From the NCBI GenBank assembly GCA_021234155.1, contig JAJEKV010000049.1, positions 6,101,593-6,165,592 of the forward strand: a stretch of DNA of 64,000 nucleotides, in the 5' to 3' direction. Of this stretch, positions 10,400 to 22,908 are shown piece after piece. Source of the DNA: Isoetes taiwanensis. Its lineage: Eukaryota > Streptophyta > Lycopodiopsida > Isoetales > Isoetaceae. Every line of letters begins with the position of its first letter. The first letter of the stretch is position 1. The translations under genes were made by a program, and so were the position numbers. The notes below the pieces were generated by a model that did not search any database, was not told where the DNA came from, and saw nothing but the letters and a program-made list of their open reading frames with translations.

Positions 10400-11371
10400 G
10401 ATCTCTAAATTTAGAATTAGGCGACATAAATAACGAAAACGAGCCTTAAAGTACAAAAAAGAACCCGCCTATGACGTGGATAAATCTTGGCAATCTACCC
10501 AAACATAGGAACGGCGGAGATTAATTCTCGATGTTAAGATCTATCTAATCGTTTGCCTAATCTGAAGCGTTGGGATGAAGGGCTGCGATGAGAGGAAATA
10601 GAATATTCTGTTTTTGCTTTTAAGCTTCCTGGCCGTTGCCGCTAAGCAAACGCACGGAGGATGGAGGGCTGGGATGTGGGTAAAATGACAGCTCAATATG
10701 TGGGGAGGATCTGGGCGGTTGAAGGGGATAGGAGGGGGAAAGGGACGGCGGGGATTGGAGCTGCGTTGTGGGAGAGGATCTGAGCCGGATGTGACACGTG
10801 GAAAGGTGGGAACGTGGTTTGCAAAGAAGCTCGGCGCCAGGGAAAAGGCAGAGAATAGAGAAGAATGAGGAGGAGGCGCGTCGCCGGAATGGAGCAACAA
10901 TGGAGGATTTAGGGTTGTGCCGGAGCTCCCTTTTGCCATAGCTTTTTGCCGGATCTGCCCTTTCTCTTCGGCCCCAGCTCCATTTCTAGCTCCCCTGCTG
11001 CCGGATCTGAGCCTGCCTTACATTCGTAAGAGTTTTTCTCTGTTTCCTTTGCTTCCACAGAATTCCTTTCCCTGTTTCGCGATTTTATTTCAGCTCCTCC
11101 TTTTCTGTCATACATACATTGTCCTAAATTCAGTGGCGGGCTGTAACGATACACGATTGAAAAACGGATCTTCAATTCTAATTGATTCCGTCGTTTGTAA
11201 GTATTGGTTAGTACTTGAGCAATATATGAGAGCAGCCTTGTGAGTTGAGTTTTTTCCTTGTGACGAAAAACTCATTTTATACAAGGCAATAACAATAGCA
11301 TTCTGAAGCCGATCGCTTTTCTAACTTGTTCAGTTTATTCCATCCACACCGACATATCGTAGCAGTTCACA
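10400..11371 (+). promoter_or_regulatory. Upstream region / 5' UTR of the At1g16860-like gene, with a G-box
   Basis: This interval precedes the start codon at 11372. An ACACGTGG element (G-box/ABRE type) is present at about 10795-10802. Sequence becomes C/T-rich from 10920 on, as is common in plant 5' UTRs. Start of transcription and any 5' UTR intron cannot be placed. The ORFs seen here on both strands lack recognisable similarity. Confidence 0.4.
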
Positions 11372-13671
11372 ATGTCTAATAATAATACCGGTTTCAACAT
11401 ACCTGTTACGAATTTTCCTTCACATCAGCTTAGCAATGGACTGTATGTTTCGGGGCGTCCTGATCAGTATAAGGAAAGGACGCCCACAATGACGTCCACC
11501 GTAATGCCCTACACAGGTGGTGATATTAAGAAGTCGGGGGAGTTGGGAAAGATGTTTGATATTCCAGTTGAAACAGTAGCAAAGGGAAAAAAATCAGGAT
11601 CACTTGGAACAACTCCGGCAAAAACTGGAGGAACAACTGTGTTATCTCGTTCCCACTCCGGGCCCTTACCTTCGGGGGCCCCTCGATCAGCATTCTCTAC
11701 GTCTGGACCTCTTGCATCCGGTGGATCGATTAAGCAGCCCAGCACTACCCAAAGGTGTAATTCTGGCCCACTTACAGGAGCTGGAGTTCCAGGCTCACAT
11801 GGATCAAAATCTGGGCCAATAACAAGTCAAGGTCTCAAAACCTCAGGCCCTCTTTCTGGCGGTGCCACACCTAACCCACTCAAGACATCAGGACCTCTTA
11901 CTCCTAATCTACCAGCAACTGGTCTGATCACGTCGGGCCCCTTTCGTCTACTGGAGCTCCAAGGAAAGGGTTGTCTGGTCCTCTTGAATCTGGTCATTCA
12001 GGAAGGTTTGTTCGAGCAGCATCTGTGCATAGTCAAGCCATTAATAATATGAGCCATGAGACCCATTACTCTTTCAAGGGCAGCTTTCCAAGGATTATCT
12101 TGTGGACCGTTGTTCCTCTCTTTGTCATGGGGTTCATTGCGGGGGGTTTTATTCTGGCAGCTGTTCAAAACCCTATACTGCTCATTGTTGTGGGGTCACT
12201 TTTTGTGGCATTAGTGGTGCTGATTATTTGGAATGCCTGCTGGGGAAAAAGAGCAGTTTTTGATTCATTGCGAACTTCCCAGATGCACAGCTTAGCAATG
12301 CAAAAGATGGTCAATACGTGAAGGTCACTGGGGTATGTTATGTTTGTTTCTGCTGTTGAGGTATTAACATGCTAGGCTATCTAAAATAGATTTGTGAAAC
12401 TTACGTTAAGAAAGGCAATTAAGGAACTGCTTATACGAATCAACAATTGCATTGTGGAATAAAAAATGTTATGTCAAGCCTTGCACCAGGTTTCTAATAT
12501 CCCTGACTGCAAAAGCTATCTTATCTTCCCCTGTATTCTGATGGATGAACACTACATGCTTGGTGTTTGTTAGTCATGCATCTGGGCCTGTTCTTGAGAC
12601 AATCTTTATAGAAAAATGGTTTGCATCACGCTTTTATGTATGGATAAACGGGTCTAGACACACCTTAAACACATGATTGCGCTTCTTGGCTGTTCAATAT
12701 GGAATCATTCCTGAAATGGCCGCTTATGAATTTCTTTTGCCTTTCCTGACTGACAATTATATTTCTGTTTGTATTGCAGGTAGTAACTTGTGGAAGTGTA
12801 CCACTTGAATCTTCATATCAAAAAGTGAATCGCTGTATATATACCTCAACTGGACTCCATGAATACAGAGGGCTTGATTCCAAACCTGTCAATGAAACAC
12901 AACGCCGTTTTAGTTGGGCCACCCGACACTTGGAGGTTGGTTAAAAAACTTCTGACATCTGGGCTTCTGATGTTTTCTACGAACAAGCAATTGCAAAGTA
13001 ATCATACTATAATGTCCCTAATTGGTGTTTGCTTATGGCAGAGGCATGTTGTTGATTTCTATATTTCGGATTTCCAATCTGGCTTACGAGCTTTAGTAAA
13101 GGCTGGTTATGGTGCTAATGTGACATCCTATGTGGAAGAAAGTACTGTTGTAGAGATTGCTAGCAAGGAATCAGAACTGCCAGTGGATTTCACCCATTGG
13201 TTGGGAATAAGAAACCTTTCAAGAGAGGATCGCCGTATGCGGCTCACAGAAGGGTATGTGGCCTTGAACTCAAAGTGTAAATTTATCTGCCTGACATTCT
13301 TAGATTTGAAGGAACACACTTGACATGAATATCTCAAGCTTATATCGTTTTAAGTATTCTGCTGGATCTGTACATGTGAAATGCTTGTAAAACTTAGTTG
13401 ATTCAACCTAAATTGGTTTGACTACTGTTTGTTGTTTTCTTTAACATTTGTCCGGTATTAATGACGGTTAACTTACAGGTATATCAAGGAAGGAAGCACT
13501 GTTACTGTATTAGGCGTGGTCCAACGACATGATAACGTTTTGATGATCATTCCTCCACCTGAACCAGTATCAACTGGTTGCCAGTGGACAAAGTCCCTTT
13601 TGCCCGCTAACCTTGAAGGAATTGTTATCAGATGTGATGAAGTTTCTAAAGTTGATGGCATACCACTATGA
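11372..13671 (+). CDS. Plant membrane protein, At1g16860/At1g78880-like
   Basis: Family of plant membrane proteins named in databases 'ubiquitin-specific protease C19-related', with no established enzymatic role. Four coding exons: 11372-12332, 12780-12935, 13042-13253, 13479-13671, all with GT-AG borders. The N-terminal part has FPSHQLSNGLYVSGRPDQ and MPYTGGDIKKSGELGKMFDI, then a series of SGPL/SGPI repeats. Two adjacent membrane helices follow (FVMGFIAGGFILAAV; LLIVVGSLFVALVVLII). The C-terminal cytosolic domain includes VVDFYISDFQSGLRALVKAG, HWLGIRNLSREDRRMRL and a TVTVLGVVQRHDNVLMI block. Length is about 507 codons against about 474 in Arabidopsis. Two single-base frameshifts break exon 1, near 11937-11945 (GGGCCCC tract) and near 12256-12280. 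The conserved sequence continues in the shifted frames, so these may be assembly errors or a recent loss of function. Gene identity is strong; functional state is open. Confidence 0.9.
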
Positions 13672-15505
13672 ACCAGCCTCAAGCTATTTTCCTTTTTCAG
13701 CCTTTGTTTATGTTTATAATTGCCTCTGTTGATTGGAGCTTCTTGCTCCAGTTGGTAGCCAAGCTGTGAATGCCTTTTTTCTTTTTCCTTATGGCTGCTG
13801 GCGATAGCCAGGGCTACTGTAAGTCTTAAGCTTCAAGGTGAACGCCTAAAGTTCCTTCTTGCTCATCACCATATTTCAGAAACTCTTCCCTATGTGCTTG
13901 ACCATATGAATTACCTTGCAGTGGGCTTGCAGCAATTTGAAGCTGACGAGGTTCGTAATAAACATTGTCAAGAGCTTGGGTAGGGTGACCAAGTTGTATT
14001 CATGAGATTGGAATTTCAAAGGGTCTTTCAGCTCAATAAAGCCTTCGAAGGGACATGCCAGTAGGCAGCGAAACATTCTCACCACTAATTTTTTAATGCT
14101 TGACCATACATGTACAGTGTGCCAATAACATTTTTGTACTTCTCATACTTGACAGTATGTTGAATATGTAGGGCAGCTTGATCTGGGTCAAGCTTTTGTA
14201 GTAGGATGTAGATAAAGTGAAATTGAGTTCTCAGTAGAGTAATGGCAGTTTTGAAGTATATTCATGGCGATGATGTGGAGGATTTAAGACCTGTTTTGCA
14301 GAGATCTTTATGTACACAAATTATGAATTGATTATTCTGGGCTTTCTACTATAAAATCTCTATGGAACGGACCAGTATGAGTTTTCTTTAGCAACAGCTG
14401 TGACTACTTGTACATTTTTTTGATTCATGTATGTAACCTCTCTAAAGTTGTATATTGATTGATAGATTGCTTCATGCAGCTGGCTTACCTGTTTACGCGG
14501 AATGGCATTCATAAAAAACTCTGGCAAGCACTTCCCTTGCCTTCTCGTTATGCTGCAGAGAAATTGTTTAATGGCTTGTGCGCGATTACTTAAGTGTAAA
14601 GGCGTAAGTTGTCAACTTTGAAACATCACCATTGCAGGCTTTTCTTTGGAGACAACAGGTGCAAAGTGTATTATTAAGAAACTGCAAAGTAAGCATGTGA
14701 TGAGAAAGTGACAAAATGAGGAAGCATAAAATAAACTGTCAAAGCATGTTATACGGCATCTAGAGGTTGTGCTGCTTCATCAATATTAATAATCTGGCTC
14801 AATCTTGTTACGAAATTGTCATGGATCAGGTGGGGACCCAGCTGTACATGTTTTTGCCTTATTAACGTGGAATATTTATTTAGGGCACACGTCCACATCT
14901 TCTCATATTTGATGGCTCAGCAACCTCTGACAAGGTTAAGTCTTGGTGGGTGGTCTTTTGCTTCCAGATTTCGAGGTCTATGTGTTGGGGTCGCTTTTTA
15001 AAAATTTCGACTTTTGTCTTGTGCAAACATTTAGGCCTACACTATATCAAACGGTACCAACTATTTCCTACACATGTGCTACTGTTTTAGCGTTTGTTAT
15101 TTGTTAGCTTGTCATTCAGCGCTAAAGTCTCCCTCCTTCAATATGGTACGAATTCTGTTATTTGGCCAAATGGGCCCTTTGCTTAGTATATTCTTTGTCT
15201 CCCAAATTCTTTTATTGTTTGACCGTTGCATTTTATATTTGACAAAATGTTATGGAGATTCAAAGAGGACTTGCTTATAACGGCATCTTTTTATGAACGT
15301 GAATTGCTTACAACCCTTTTCTTATCTTAAGGCTAATTGAGCTTTCTAAGCTATATAGTTTTCTATCACATCTTGATGTGAAAGGAAGGTGCTTACTTAA
15401 AAACCATGGACCTGGTGAAAATAATGATGTAAGCGGTTGTACATCTACTACTTGCTATACACATGTACTTAGTTGGGAAACTTAATGTTTCCTTATATCA
15501 CTAAT
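13672..15505. other. 3' UTR and intergenic sequence
   Basis: A/T-rich, with short ORFs on both strands that resemble nothing recognisable. The first few hundred bases are presumably the 3' UTR of the gene ending at 13671; no polyadenylation point can be fixed. Confidence 0.5.
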
Positions 15506-15509
15506 ATAT

Positions 15510-15556
15510 ACAAGAAATTTATCGCGGCGGCCAAGGCCGCCGCGAACATTTCTCTT
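15510..15556 (-). repeat. ~45-bp GC-cored palindromic repeat
   Basis: The centre is a perfect inverted repeat: arms CGCGGCGGCC and GGCCGCCGCG around AA. It is flanked by AAGAAATTTAT on the left and AACATTTCTCTT on the right. On the minus strand it is the same unit as 59281-59325 and, shortened, 9988-10023. Confidence 0.88.
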
Positions 15557-15703
15557 CCCTAAACCTCTGTCATCTGAGGATTGTGCCTGCTAGCTAAGCA
15601 ATCACGTCTCTTTTCTGGACTCCTATACTCTTGTTCAACTTGTTACACAAAAGTGGATTTCCCTTTACAACTGCTAGCATAATCTTCTTCCTTTGTTAAA
15701 ATC

Positions 15704-15729
15704 TCTTCTTCTTCTTCTTCTTCTTCTTT
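15704..15729 (+). repeat. (CTT)n microsatellite
   Basis: About eight consecutive CTT triplets. Confidence 0.95.
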
Positions 15730-16218
15730 GTGACTTATTTCTTTTGCAACATATGCCATTGTCTTCCTCGTCATTTTTTAATCATGAGTTTCTTGAACAA
15801 TTTATATTATTTGGAAAAAAATTCAAATTTACTTGAAGAGATGAGCAACTTGATTTCATTAATTGTTAGCACGTATCTAGTCTATGTTCTCCCCAAATTG
15901 ATAGATAAGTCTAAAGTAAGACATAATGGATGTACCTAATCTTAAACATATTCAAATTTTAATGTTTAAGTGTTAGGTATATATATATATGTTCGTCTTA
16001 CATATATGTCGCGCTCTCTACTACAATTCATCTTGATGTCCACTTAATATCATTAAAAGCTAAGCTTACAAATGAAGAATGGTTCGATGAAGTCAAGCAT
16101 AACAACAAGTCGTTGAACACTTGCAACATGAATTGCCCAGATGCGCTCTATGTTGCTTCCGTGTTTTTATTTGTGGTAGAGGTTGGTAAGTCTAGAGGCG
16201 AAGGGGTCGGAATTGGCA

Positions 16219-16326
16219 TCCTCCACTTAATTTGAAGTTACTATTGAATGCTGGAATTTGCGTCTGCAAAAGTCTCCACTTAATTTCAGGTTACTATTGA
16301 ATGCTGGAATATGCGTCTACAAAAGT
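16219..16326 (+). repeat. Tandem duplication, ~54-bp unit x2
   Basis: CTCCACTTAATTT followed by a TACTATTGAATGCTGGAAT block and CGTCT-CAAAAGT occurs at 16219-16271 and again at 16274-16326 with few differences. Confidence 0.9.
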
Positions 16327-16898
16327 GAGACGGAAGAAGATTTTTCTATTTCCCCGTCCCTACATTGAGATTCTCCAATCGCTTGTCTTTGCCTTTGAAG
16401 CTTTGATGCTTTTGGGCTCTGCAAATTTGAAGCATTTGCATTAGATCCCGTAGTTTTCAGTGTCAGAATTTTTCAGTGTCAGAATCAGAGATTTTGACAT
16501 TTGTCCATGCATGTTTGATGCGCTGAAGCATCTACGCCTTGTGACCTTTCTTCCCTGTTCTATGATTCCTGGGTCCTATATAGCATTTGTGCTATTGCAC
16601 TTGACTAGACTAATAATAGTCTTTAATTTATTATTTCCGAAGACCCAACATTGATTCCAATTTGATCTTGATGTTTTTTCATTTCAAACTCTGTTGTCGG
16701 TTACAAATTCTTACATCTTTGCATGGATTGTACAATTGAGTTCGGGTTCAAGGTCGCAATTTTCTTAGTAAAATGAGATTCGCTCAAACAAGGTTGTAAA
16801 GACCCGATCCTTTCATTCTTCTTTGTATAGAAAAATGGCCCAAAGGTCATGCGTAACGTAAGAAGGTTGCTACCGAGTGAATTATATAGTGGTGTTTT

Positions 16899-18690
16899 TC
16901 AGCGGTAAATTATATCGAAGAGTGGATTCTCCACTCGAACTAGCCCAAATATGAATCTGCCCCTAGCAAGAAGGCAAATAATGCACATGCCCTTCAGAAA
17001 CTCATAGATTGTGATATGTGGTAAATGAATATCTGTCTGTTCAAAGTATCCTGAAATCCATGCAAATGTCTCTTGTTTTTCGAAATCCGTAGATAGTGAT
17101 AGTGCCTTCAATATAACCTCCACTTTTTCTTCCAGCTAGAACATCCATCAGTGTTGTCTTCCCTCCACTACTAACACCAACTAGGGTTGTGAGCACACCT
17201 AGTCTGAATGCCCCACTAATGTCCTGCAGAAGTCGAAGGCGGTCTTGTGTCTCGCCTTATTGTTTCATCTCCTGGCATTCCAATAAAATTGGTTTAACTC
17301 TGGCCTTCCAACTTCAAAGGAACATATTGTCTATGAACTATAACTCGCTGCAGGCATGTCGATGTAATAGCTTATGTGATGGAAAACTAATGATAGTGGC
17401 TGAAAAGGCAAGATCATTCCTTTCTGCATTTTTTTTTCATTCCCCGAACCCGCGTTTGAATGTTTATTAAATTGCACGTGTCAAATTTTGATTCGATTGA
17501 AATGAAGTAACACACGCATGTGTTTGAGAACTTATTAGTTGGAAAACTTGCTGAATGTTCTTCTCTAGGCTTAGTCTGCCCGCCAGTGCTAACACTCTTT
17601 TTGGCATATTCTTCCTCCACCATGATAGCTTGAGACTTTCTAGGAGCTGCACACCAATGGTTATGGTAAATACAGAAACCAGTACAAAGTGTGATGCTAT
17701 AACTTAAGGTTGAGGCGCATAATAAATATTATGTTGAAGAGCAGCAGATAGCCAATATATCCCCCAATTCCTATCCAGTACCAGTATGCATAAGGGAACA
17801 ATCCTCTAGCCTTCAATATCATGACACCAATTGTATCTGAAGAATTACTTGGCTGCAGGCATACCCCTTTGTTGCATTAAGAGATGTAAGGTATGATGGT
17901 CATATCGTGGAGCTTGTCCTTACCTGATTCCATCGGGGTGCTAGGAATTCATTGACAACAATTGCATTCTGTCCATACATCAGTGTGATAGCCAATATCC
18001 CCAGATCCACCAAGGGTGAACGCTTGCTGTTGGAATGGATATTTCTTTTACTTCTTTCTCATTATACATCATGATGTATTGATTTATGTTTCCATTTAGG
18101 ATCCATGTTTAAAATATGGTCGTGGAAGGTGCAAGGTTACCTCTTGATACAACGGCCACCAAGAACAAAGATAATTAGCAAGAAGAAAAAAATCAAAGAT
18201 ATTCACGAGGACATCTGTTATTCCTAAAGCAAAGAAGCGAGAGAGTGAAGAGGGACATGCTCACTAAATGCTTGTGAGGAAAAGCACAAGAATTTGGGAA
18301 GAGCCTGTAACATCAGCATCTTGAATAAGAATTTTGTTATCCAGCTATTCACATGTTTAATAGTAACAATCAAAATACAATACCTCTTCCAAATCATAAA
18401 TTCTAGAAAAGACACTGGTATCTTTATAATCCAATTTGAAGGGCAACGGCCCATGAAGGATAAAACATGAAGTCCCGCTGCTTATAGAAGACAAAGGCGA
18501 CCTCATGGTTGTTAAGGATAGCTCGCAAATTCACTAAACATGATAAACGGAGAGGCCAAAGAAAAGGGAACCCATTAATATGGTTCCATCTCCCACTGTA
18601 CTATGATAGGCTTTTCCAAATCAGCATCTTCCCCTGATAAAGGCACCTATTTTACAAATCAATGTCTAACAGTTTAAATCCATATTAATT
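16899..18690 (-). pseudogene. ABCG/PDR-type ABC transporter relic
   Basis: Fragments in the correct order on the minus strand match the end of the first membrane domain and the start of the second ATP-binding domain of a plant full-size ABCG (PDR) transporter. From high to low position: a membrane-domain part near 18660-18400 (LMGSLFFGL; QRDF-like and FYPSW-like pieces in mixed frames), LMYGQNAIVVNEFLAPRWNQ (about 17920-17995), KARGLFPYAYWYWIGIGGY (about 17760-17830), the linker KGMILPFQPLSL plus SYYIDMP (about 17350-17420), the Walker A segment [20 protein letters not shown] (about 17120-17175) and [20 protein letters not shown] (about 16990-17070). Walker A has SSGGKTT where families usually have SGAGKTT. 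Spaces between pieces look like old introns. First ATP-binding domain, Walker B region and second membrane domain are absent. Confidence 0.85.
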
Positions 18691-18699
18691 TTCCAGTTG

Positions 18700-19700
18700 C
18701 ACCTAAGTCGCAGGGCAGCATAAGGAGCATAAGGAGCGATATGATGTGAAAATGCAAAGCAAGAAACAAATGAAATAATCCAAGGCAGCATGCAGGGACT
18801 GAGCGAGATTTGGCTATGGCAGACAGAGTTCTTCCACCTTCCCGAACCCTGCTATGGCAGACAGAGTTCATCATGGATGGTGCAAACAGACAGAACAGAG
18901 TATGGATCCTTTTGGTATGTCATCCTTGGGCTAGGAGTTAATTTCCGCAAAGATCCCGGGCATGGCCAATCCTCAGCTAGCTACGTCGGTAGGCGGGATG
19001 GGGGTTCAGGAAGGGGCAATGCTTCAGAATCTCGGATCTGTGAAGAGTTCATGGCAAAGCCAAGTTCCAGTTTCTCAGAAATCAAATTATTAGGAGAAGA
19101 GGCAGTGCAGAGTAAGAAGCAAAGGATTGATAAGATGCAAAGGGGAAGAAAACAGACTGGATTTTCGGAAACGGATAGGAGAATGCTGCTGCTATCATGT
19201 GGAGCGGGATTTTCCTCTCTAGTAGTAGGCGGAAATCTTTGAGTCCTCAACTCCGTGCCTCTTTGGCCAAGCTTTTTGAGGCACCTTCATAAAATTTTGG
19301 CTTGGTTTTCATATTGTTTAATGCGAATCAACTTAGAATTCATCTGAATGACTGTAAGATCTTACCTTAAAGCTTCATTCCTTGCAGAGAGATAAAACTG
19401 GGAAGCAGAGAATTTGAAGCAGTCGAAGCGGCCGTCCTTGGAGATGCTTGGAGCGTCTAGCTATGCCGAAACGAGGATGCCGCCGAAAAGTCTTTGAAGC
19501 AATCTGGCTAGGATTACTTGCAAAGCAAGAAACAGAGCAAGAAGCAGAAAAAAGAAATATTTTTCTATTAAAAAAAATACACGTGTCGTGCTCAAGGTTT
19601 TTCCTGGGACGGAAATATTTCATCAAACAAAAAATCAAACAGCCTTATATATGTTGTGATACAGGTATTATTAGATGTGTGGTTTTGTCATCCCATGGGC
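18700..19700. other. No supported gene
   Basis: Overlapping ORFs of 80-170 codons occur on both strands (18790-19242, 19448-19969 on plus; 18981-19250 on minus), but none shows a known motif or a clear coding bias. A 19-bp block (CTATGGCAGACAGAGTTC plus flank) occurs twice at about 18815 and 18852. Confidence 0.4.
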
Positions 19701-19704
19701 GTGT

Positions 19705-19890
19705 TCATAGAGATTCATCCCAGCCGTCCAATCACGAAATGGAAGGCCAAGATAATGCCACATCATTGTGGGGTGCGGAGGCATTCATGCGCATGCACCA
19801 CATAGGGATTCATCCCAACTGTCCAATCACGAAATGGAAGGCCACGATCATGCCACCTCATAGGGGATGTGGAGGCATGCATGGGCATAG
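19705..19890 (+). repeat. Tandem duplication, ~98-bp unit x2
   Basis: GATTCATCCCA, then GTCCAATCACGAAATGGAAG and GGAGGCAT blocks appear at about 19708-19790 and again at 19806-19885. Mismatches are scattered, so the duplication is not very recent. Confidence 0.85.
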
Positions 19891-20079
19891 CTGTCGGATG
19901 CAGGAAGTTTTGCCTCGCGTTCAAACAACCATATCTTGCAATGGGGGCATCGGATCAAGGCGGGGCTAGTGCCGTTGGATTCCTCTCGTCGAGAGCTTTT
20001 TAATTAGTAGGTTAGTATCATTTTGTCGCTAGTTTTGTTGCTAGTGGAGCCAATGTGGTCAAATTTTAAGAGGTCAAAT

Positions 20080-20745
20080 TTTAAGAATTGTTGTGGAATC
20101 TTAGAATTTTAAAATCTATGGTAATTAAGAGAATCTTCATGGGACCTAAGAGAATCTAGGAGAATCTCAAAAGAATTTTAAGGAATCTACAAGAACCTTA
20201 AAGAGAGTCTTTGGAAATGTAGGGGAATCTAAGGGAATCTTCATAACATCTTTGAGAATCTATTAGAATCTTAATGGAATCTCGAAGAATCTAGGGGAAT
20301 CTTCATAGAATCTAAAGGAATCCAAGGGAACCTATATAGAATCTTGGAGAATCTAGCAGAATCTAGGAACCTAGGGGAATCTTAAGAGAATCTTCGAGAA
20401 TCTACTTGAGTCTAAAGAAAATCTTTTAGAATCTAAAAGAATCTTCATAAAATATAAGAGAATCTAAGGGAATCCTTATGGAATCTTAGGAATTCCAGGG
20501 ATTCGTCATAGAATTTAAAAGAATCTAGGCGAATTTTGATAAAATATTTGAGAATCTAGGGGAATCTTGATAAAATCTTTGATAATCTAGGGTAATCTTT
20601 TTATATTATAAATCTATGAGAAGCTAGGGGAATCTTCATATAATCTTACGAAATCTATGAAAAGTTTTATAGAATCTTAGGGAATTCAAGAGAGCCTTAA
20701 TGATATCTCAAGGGACCAAGGAAATCTTAGAGAAATCCAAGTAAA
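20080..20745 (+). repeat. Degenerate GAATCT-rich minisatellite
   Basis: About 660 bp made of short units built around GAATCT/GGAATCT, spaced 10-16 bp apart, with connecting words such as AGGG, TTCATA and TAAGA. Units vary in length. No coding frame is likely. Confidence 0.9.
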
Positions 20746-20749
20746 ATTT

Positions 20750-22903
20750 TGTGCGTCATTTTTTGCAGGCCCTAAACCTAACAATTTCTTGTATTCATAT
20801 ACATATATGCATAACCATAGCAATAACAACAACATTATGGCAATATTACTGAATCTGTCACATGATCCACAAATTCTGCTACATTGATGGATATAGATTG
20901 TGCATGTTCAAGGTTCCACATTTCTTTTAGCGACAAGTATTGAGATAACAAAACACTATTAATGGTGGCAATAAGCAAAATGCAATAGTAGTTTTTTTTT
21001 TCTTGAAAGTCATTTTATTCATTAGCATCTCTTTTACATTAAATGAATCACAAAGAGCAGCTTCATGTGACAGTACAAATGCCCAACCTTGAACTTGTGA
21101 TCGTTCTAGATTGATGTTGGCCATACTTGAACCCATGACCTCGAAACTATTGAAAATAGTGGCCCTCTCTTCTTTTTGAAGGCCCCATCCTCTCCTCTCC
21201 CATATGGGAAGCGTATATGGAGGGGGTTTCAAAACCTCAGATGTGCCCATGCCTATTGTGAAAACTCTCCATTATATCTTCCATCCTGTCCTGTCATGGT
21301 CTTCTACTTTTGAGCTCCCATCTCCTGCCTTTATCCCCTTTCGAGCTGTTTTTTTCTCCGACTTGAGATGTTTGAACTACCACTCTAATTCTCTTCTCAG
21401 TTGGCTTTTTGCTGCAATCTTTATGGTATGGCTTCTCTTTGTTCTTCTATAATGATTCGATCTTTTGATGATTCGAGCTTTTTGGAGATGATTTGATCTT
21501 AGTGATAACTGCATATTGCAATTTTTATGTTTTTGTGAGGGAAGATATCTTGGTGAGTTTGCATCTGGAGACTCTGTATGCTTCAAATCTTATTCGTTTG
21601 GTTCCAGATCTTTAATCTCTATGTTTATAGATTACACATGTTTGAGAATCAAGTAGTCTTTTCTATTTTTTATTTTGTCGTTATATATGTTGTTTGATTC
21701 TCGTTGATCTCATGAGATGCAAGATCGGGGACATTTTGGCATCACTACATGGTGATCTTAAGCAGAACCCTCCTTTTTTTGAGTATTCATCATACAAGGG
21801 AGTCTCCACCAATTCTTGATGCTACTCCAGAGCTTGGGGATAGATTTCAACTGCTTTCCTCTTCACCCTTCTCTGGGCTGGCCATCATTTTTTTTCTTTC
21901 TTGTTCCTTCTTTATTGCTTTGCCATGGATTCCAGATGGTCTTCAGAGATACAATTGTTGGTAGAGATAGATTAAATCCTTCTTGCAAGCAACTCAAAGA
22001 GTCTAAGCTTTGTTCTTTAGATCTTTGCGAGGCCATTTTGGGAGGAGCAATATGCGAGCCGCAGGTCGTTTGAAGCAGCTGGATTTGCAATCTGGAGGGG
22101 CAGGGTCCAGACATGAAGCAATCCAATGTGTGCAGTTTGCATTGGAATTTTCAGGGCTGAGGCATTCTAAATCTAGAGCTCGAGTAGTTTTGGCCAGAAT
22201 CTAACATTTTTCCACTCTTTAATCTTCTTCAACCTTTCGGGCCTCTCGCAAATTAGATCTTGATTGTTAGGGGTGTGCCCAATTGATTTTTTGGGGATCC
22301 AGTGGCAGTTGGTCGGATTGTGGCAGCTCAAATATACATCTAGTGCAGGCAATTCAAGGTATGTTAACGATTCTTTGAATTTCTTTGCAAAAGCAGCTCT
22401 GCCATGTGCTTTTCCATTGCATCTGACAGAATTATGTTAAATTCCAAATTCTTCCCAATCGAGAAGTCCGGGACGGATTGCTTCTAAACCATAGATTTGA
22501 TTAGGGCATCCGACAGAGGATATCTTTACTCTGGTTTGGGTTGATCCTGCCCTCGGGGATCACTATATGGGATCCCCTCATCCAGGATCCGGACACGAGA
22601 TCCCCTTCTCCAGGATCCCATGGTTAACTGCGCAGCTAATGGCTTATTGCACAGTTTAAGCCAATTTTTTTGCCAGATCGAAGCGAGGCTATTGCAACGC
22701 TGCTCGCTTTATTTCCTCCTCCGCTGCTGCTTGCTCCTCTTGTCCACCCGATTTTGATCAGCCACGACTAATCCCATCTGTTTCCGTGGCAAATTGAGGG
22801 AGAAAACGAAATTTGCTCTGAATTTCTCTATAAAGGCCAAGAATTTTGCGTAGTTACTACGCAGTAAGGTGGGATTCCGTCCTTGAGGATCGCATCTCTT
22901 GGA
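20750..22903. other. No gene recognised
   Basis: A T-run at 20994-21003 and several short ORFs on both strands without recognisable domains. Around 22540-22625 the word GGATCC/GATCC recurs several times next to GGGGATC and CCCCTC words; the LTR array at 22909 inserted close to this stretch. A small palindrome GCGTAG-TTA-CTACGC lies near 22850. Confidence 0.4.
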
Positions 22904-22908
22904 GATCC

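Noticed and set aside
18790..19242. 150-codon plus-strand ORF as a gene
   Set aside because: No domain or homology recognised, overlapped by an equally open minus-strand frame.
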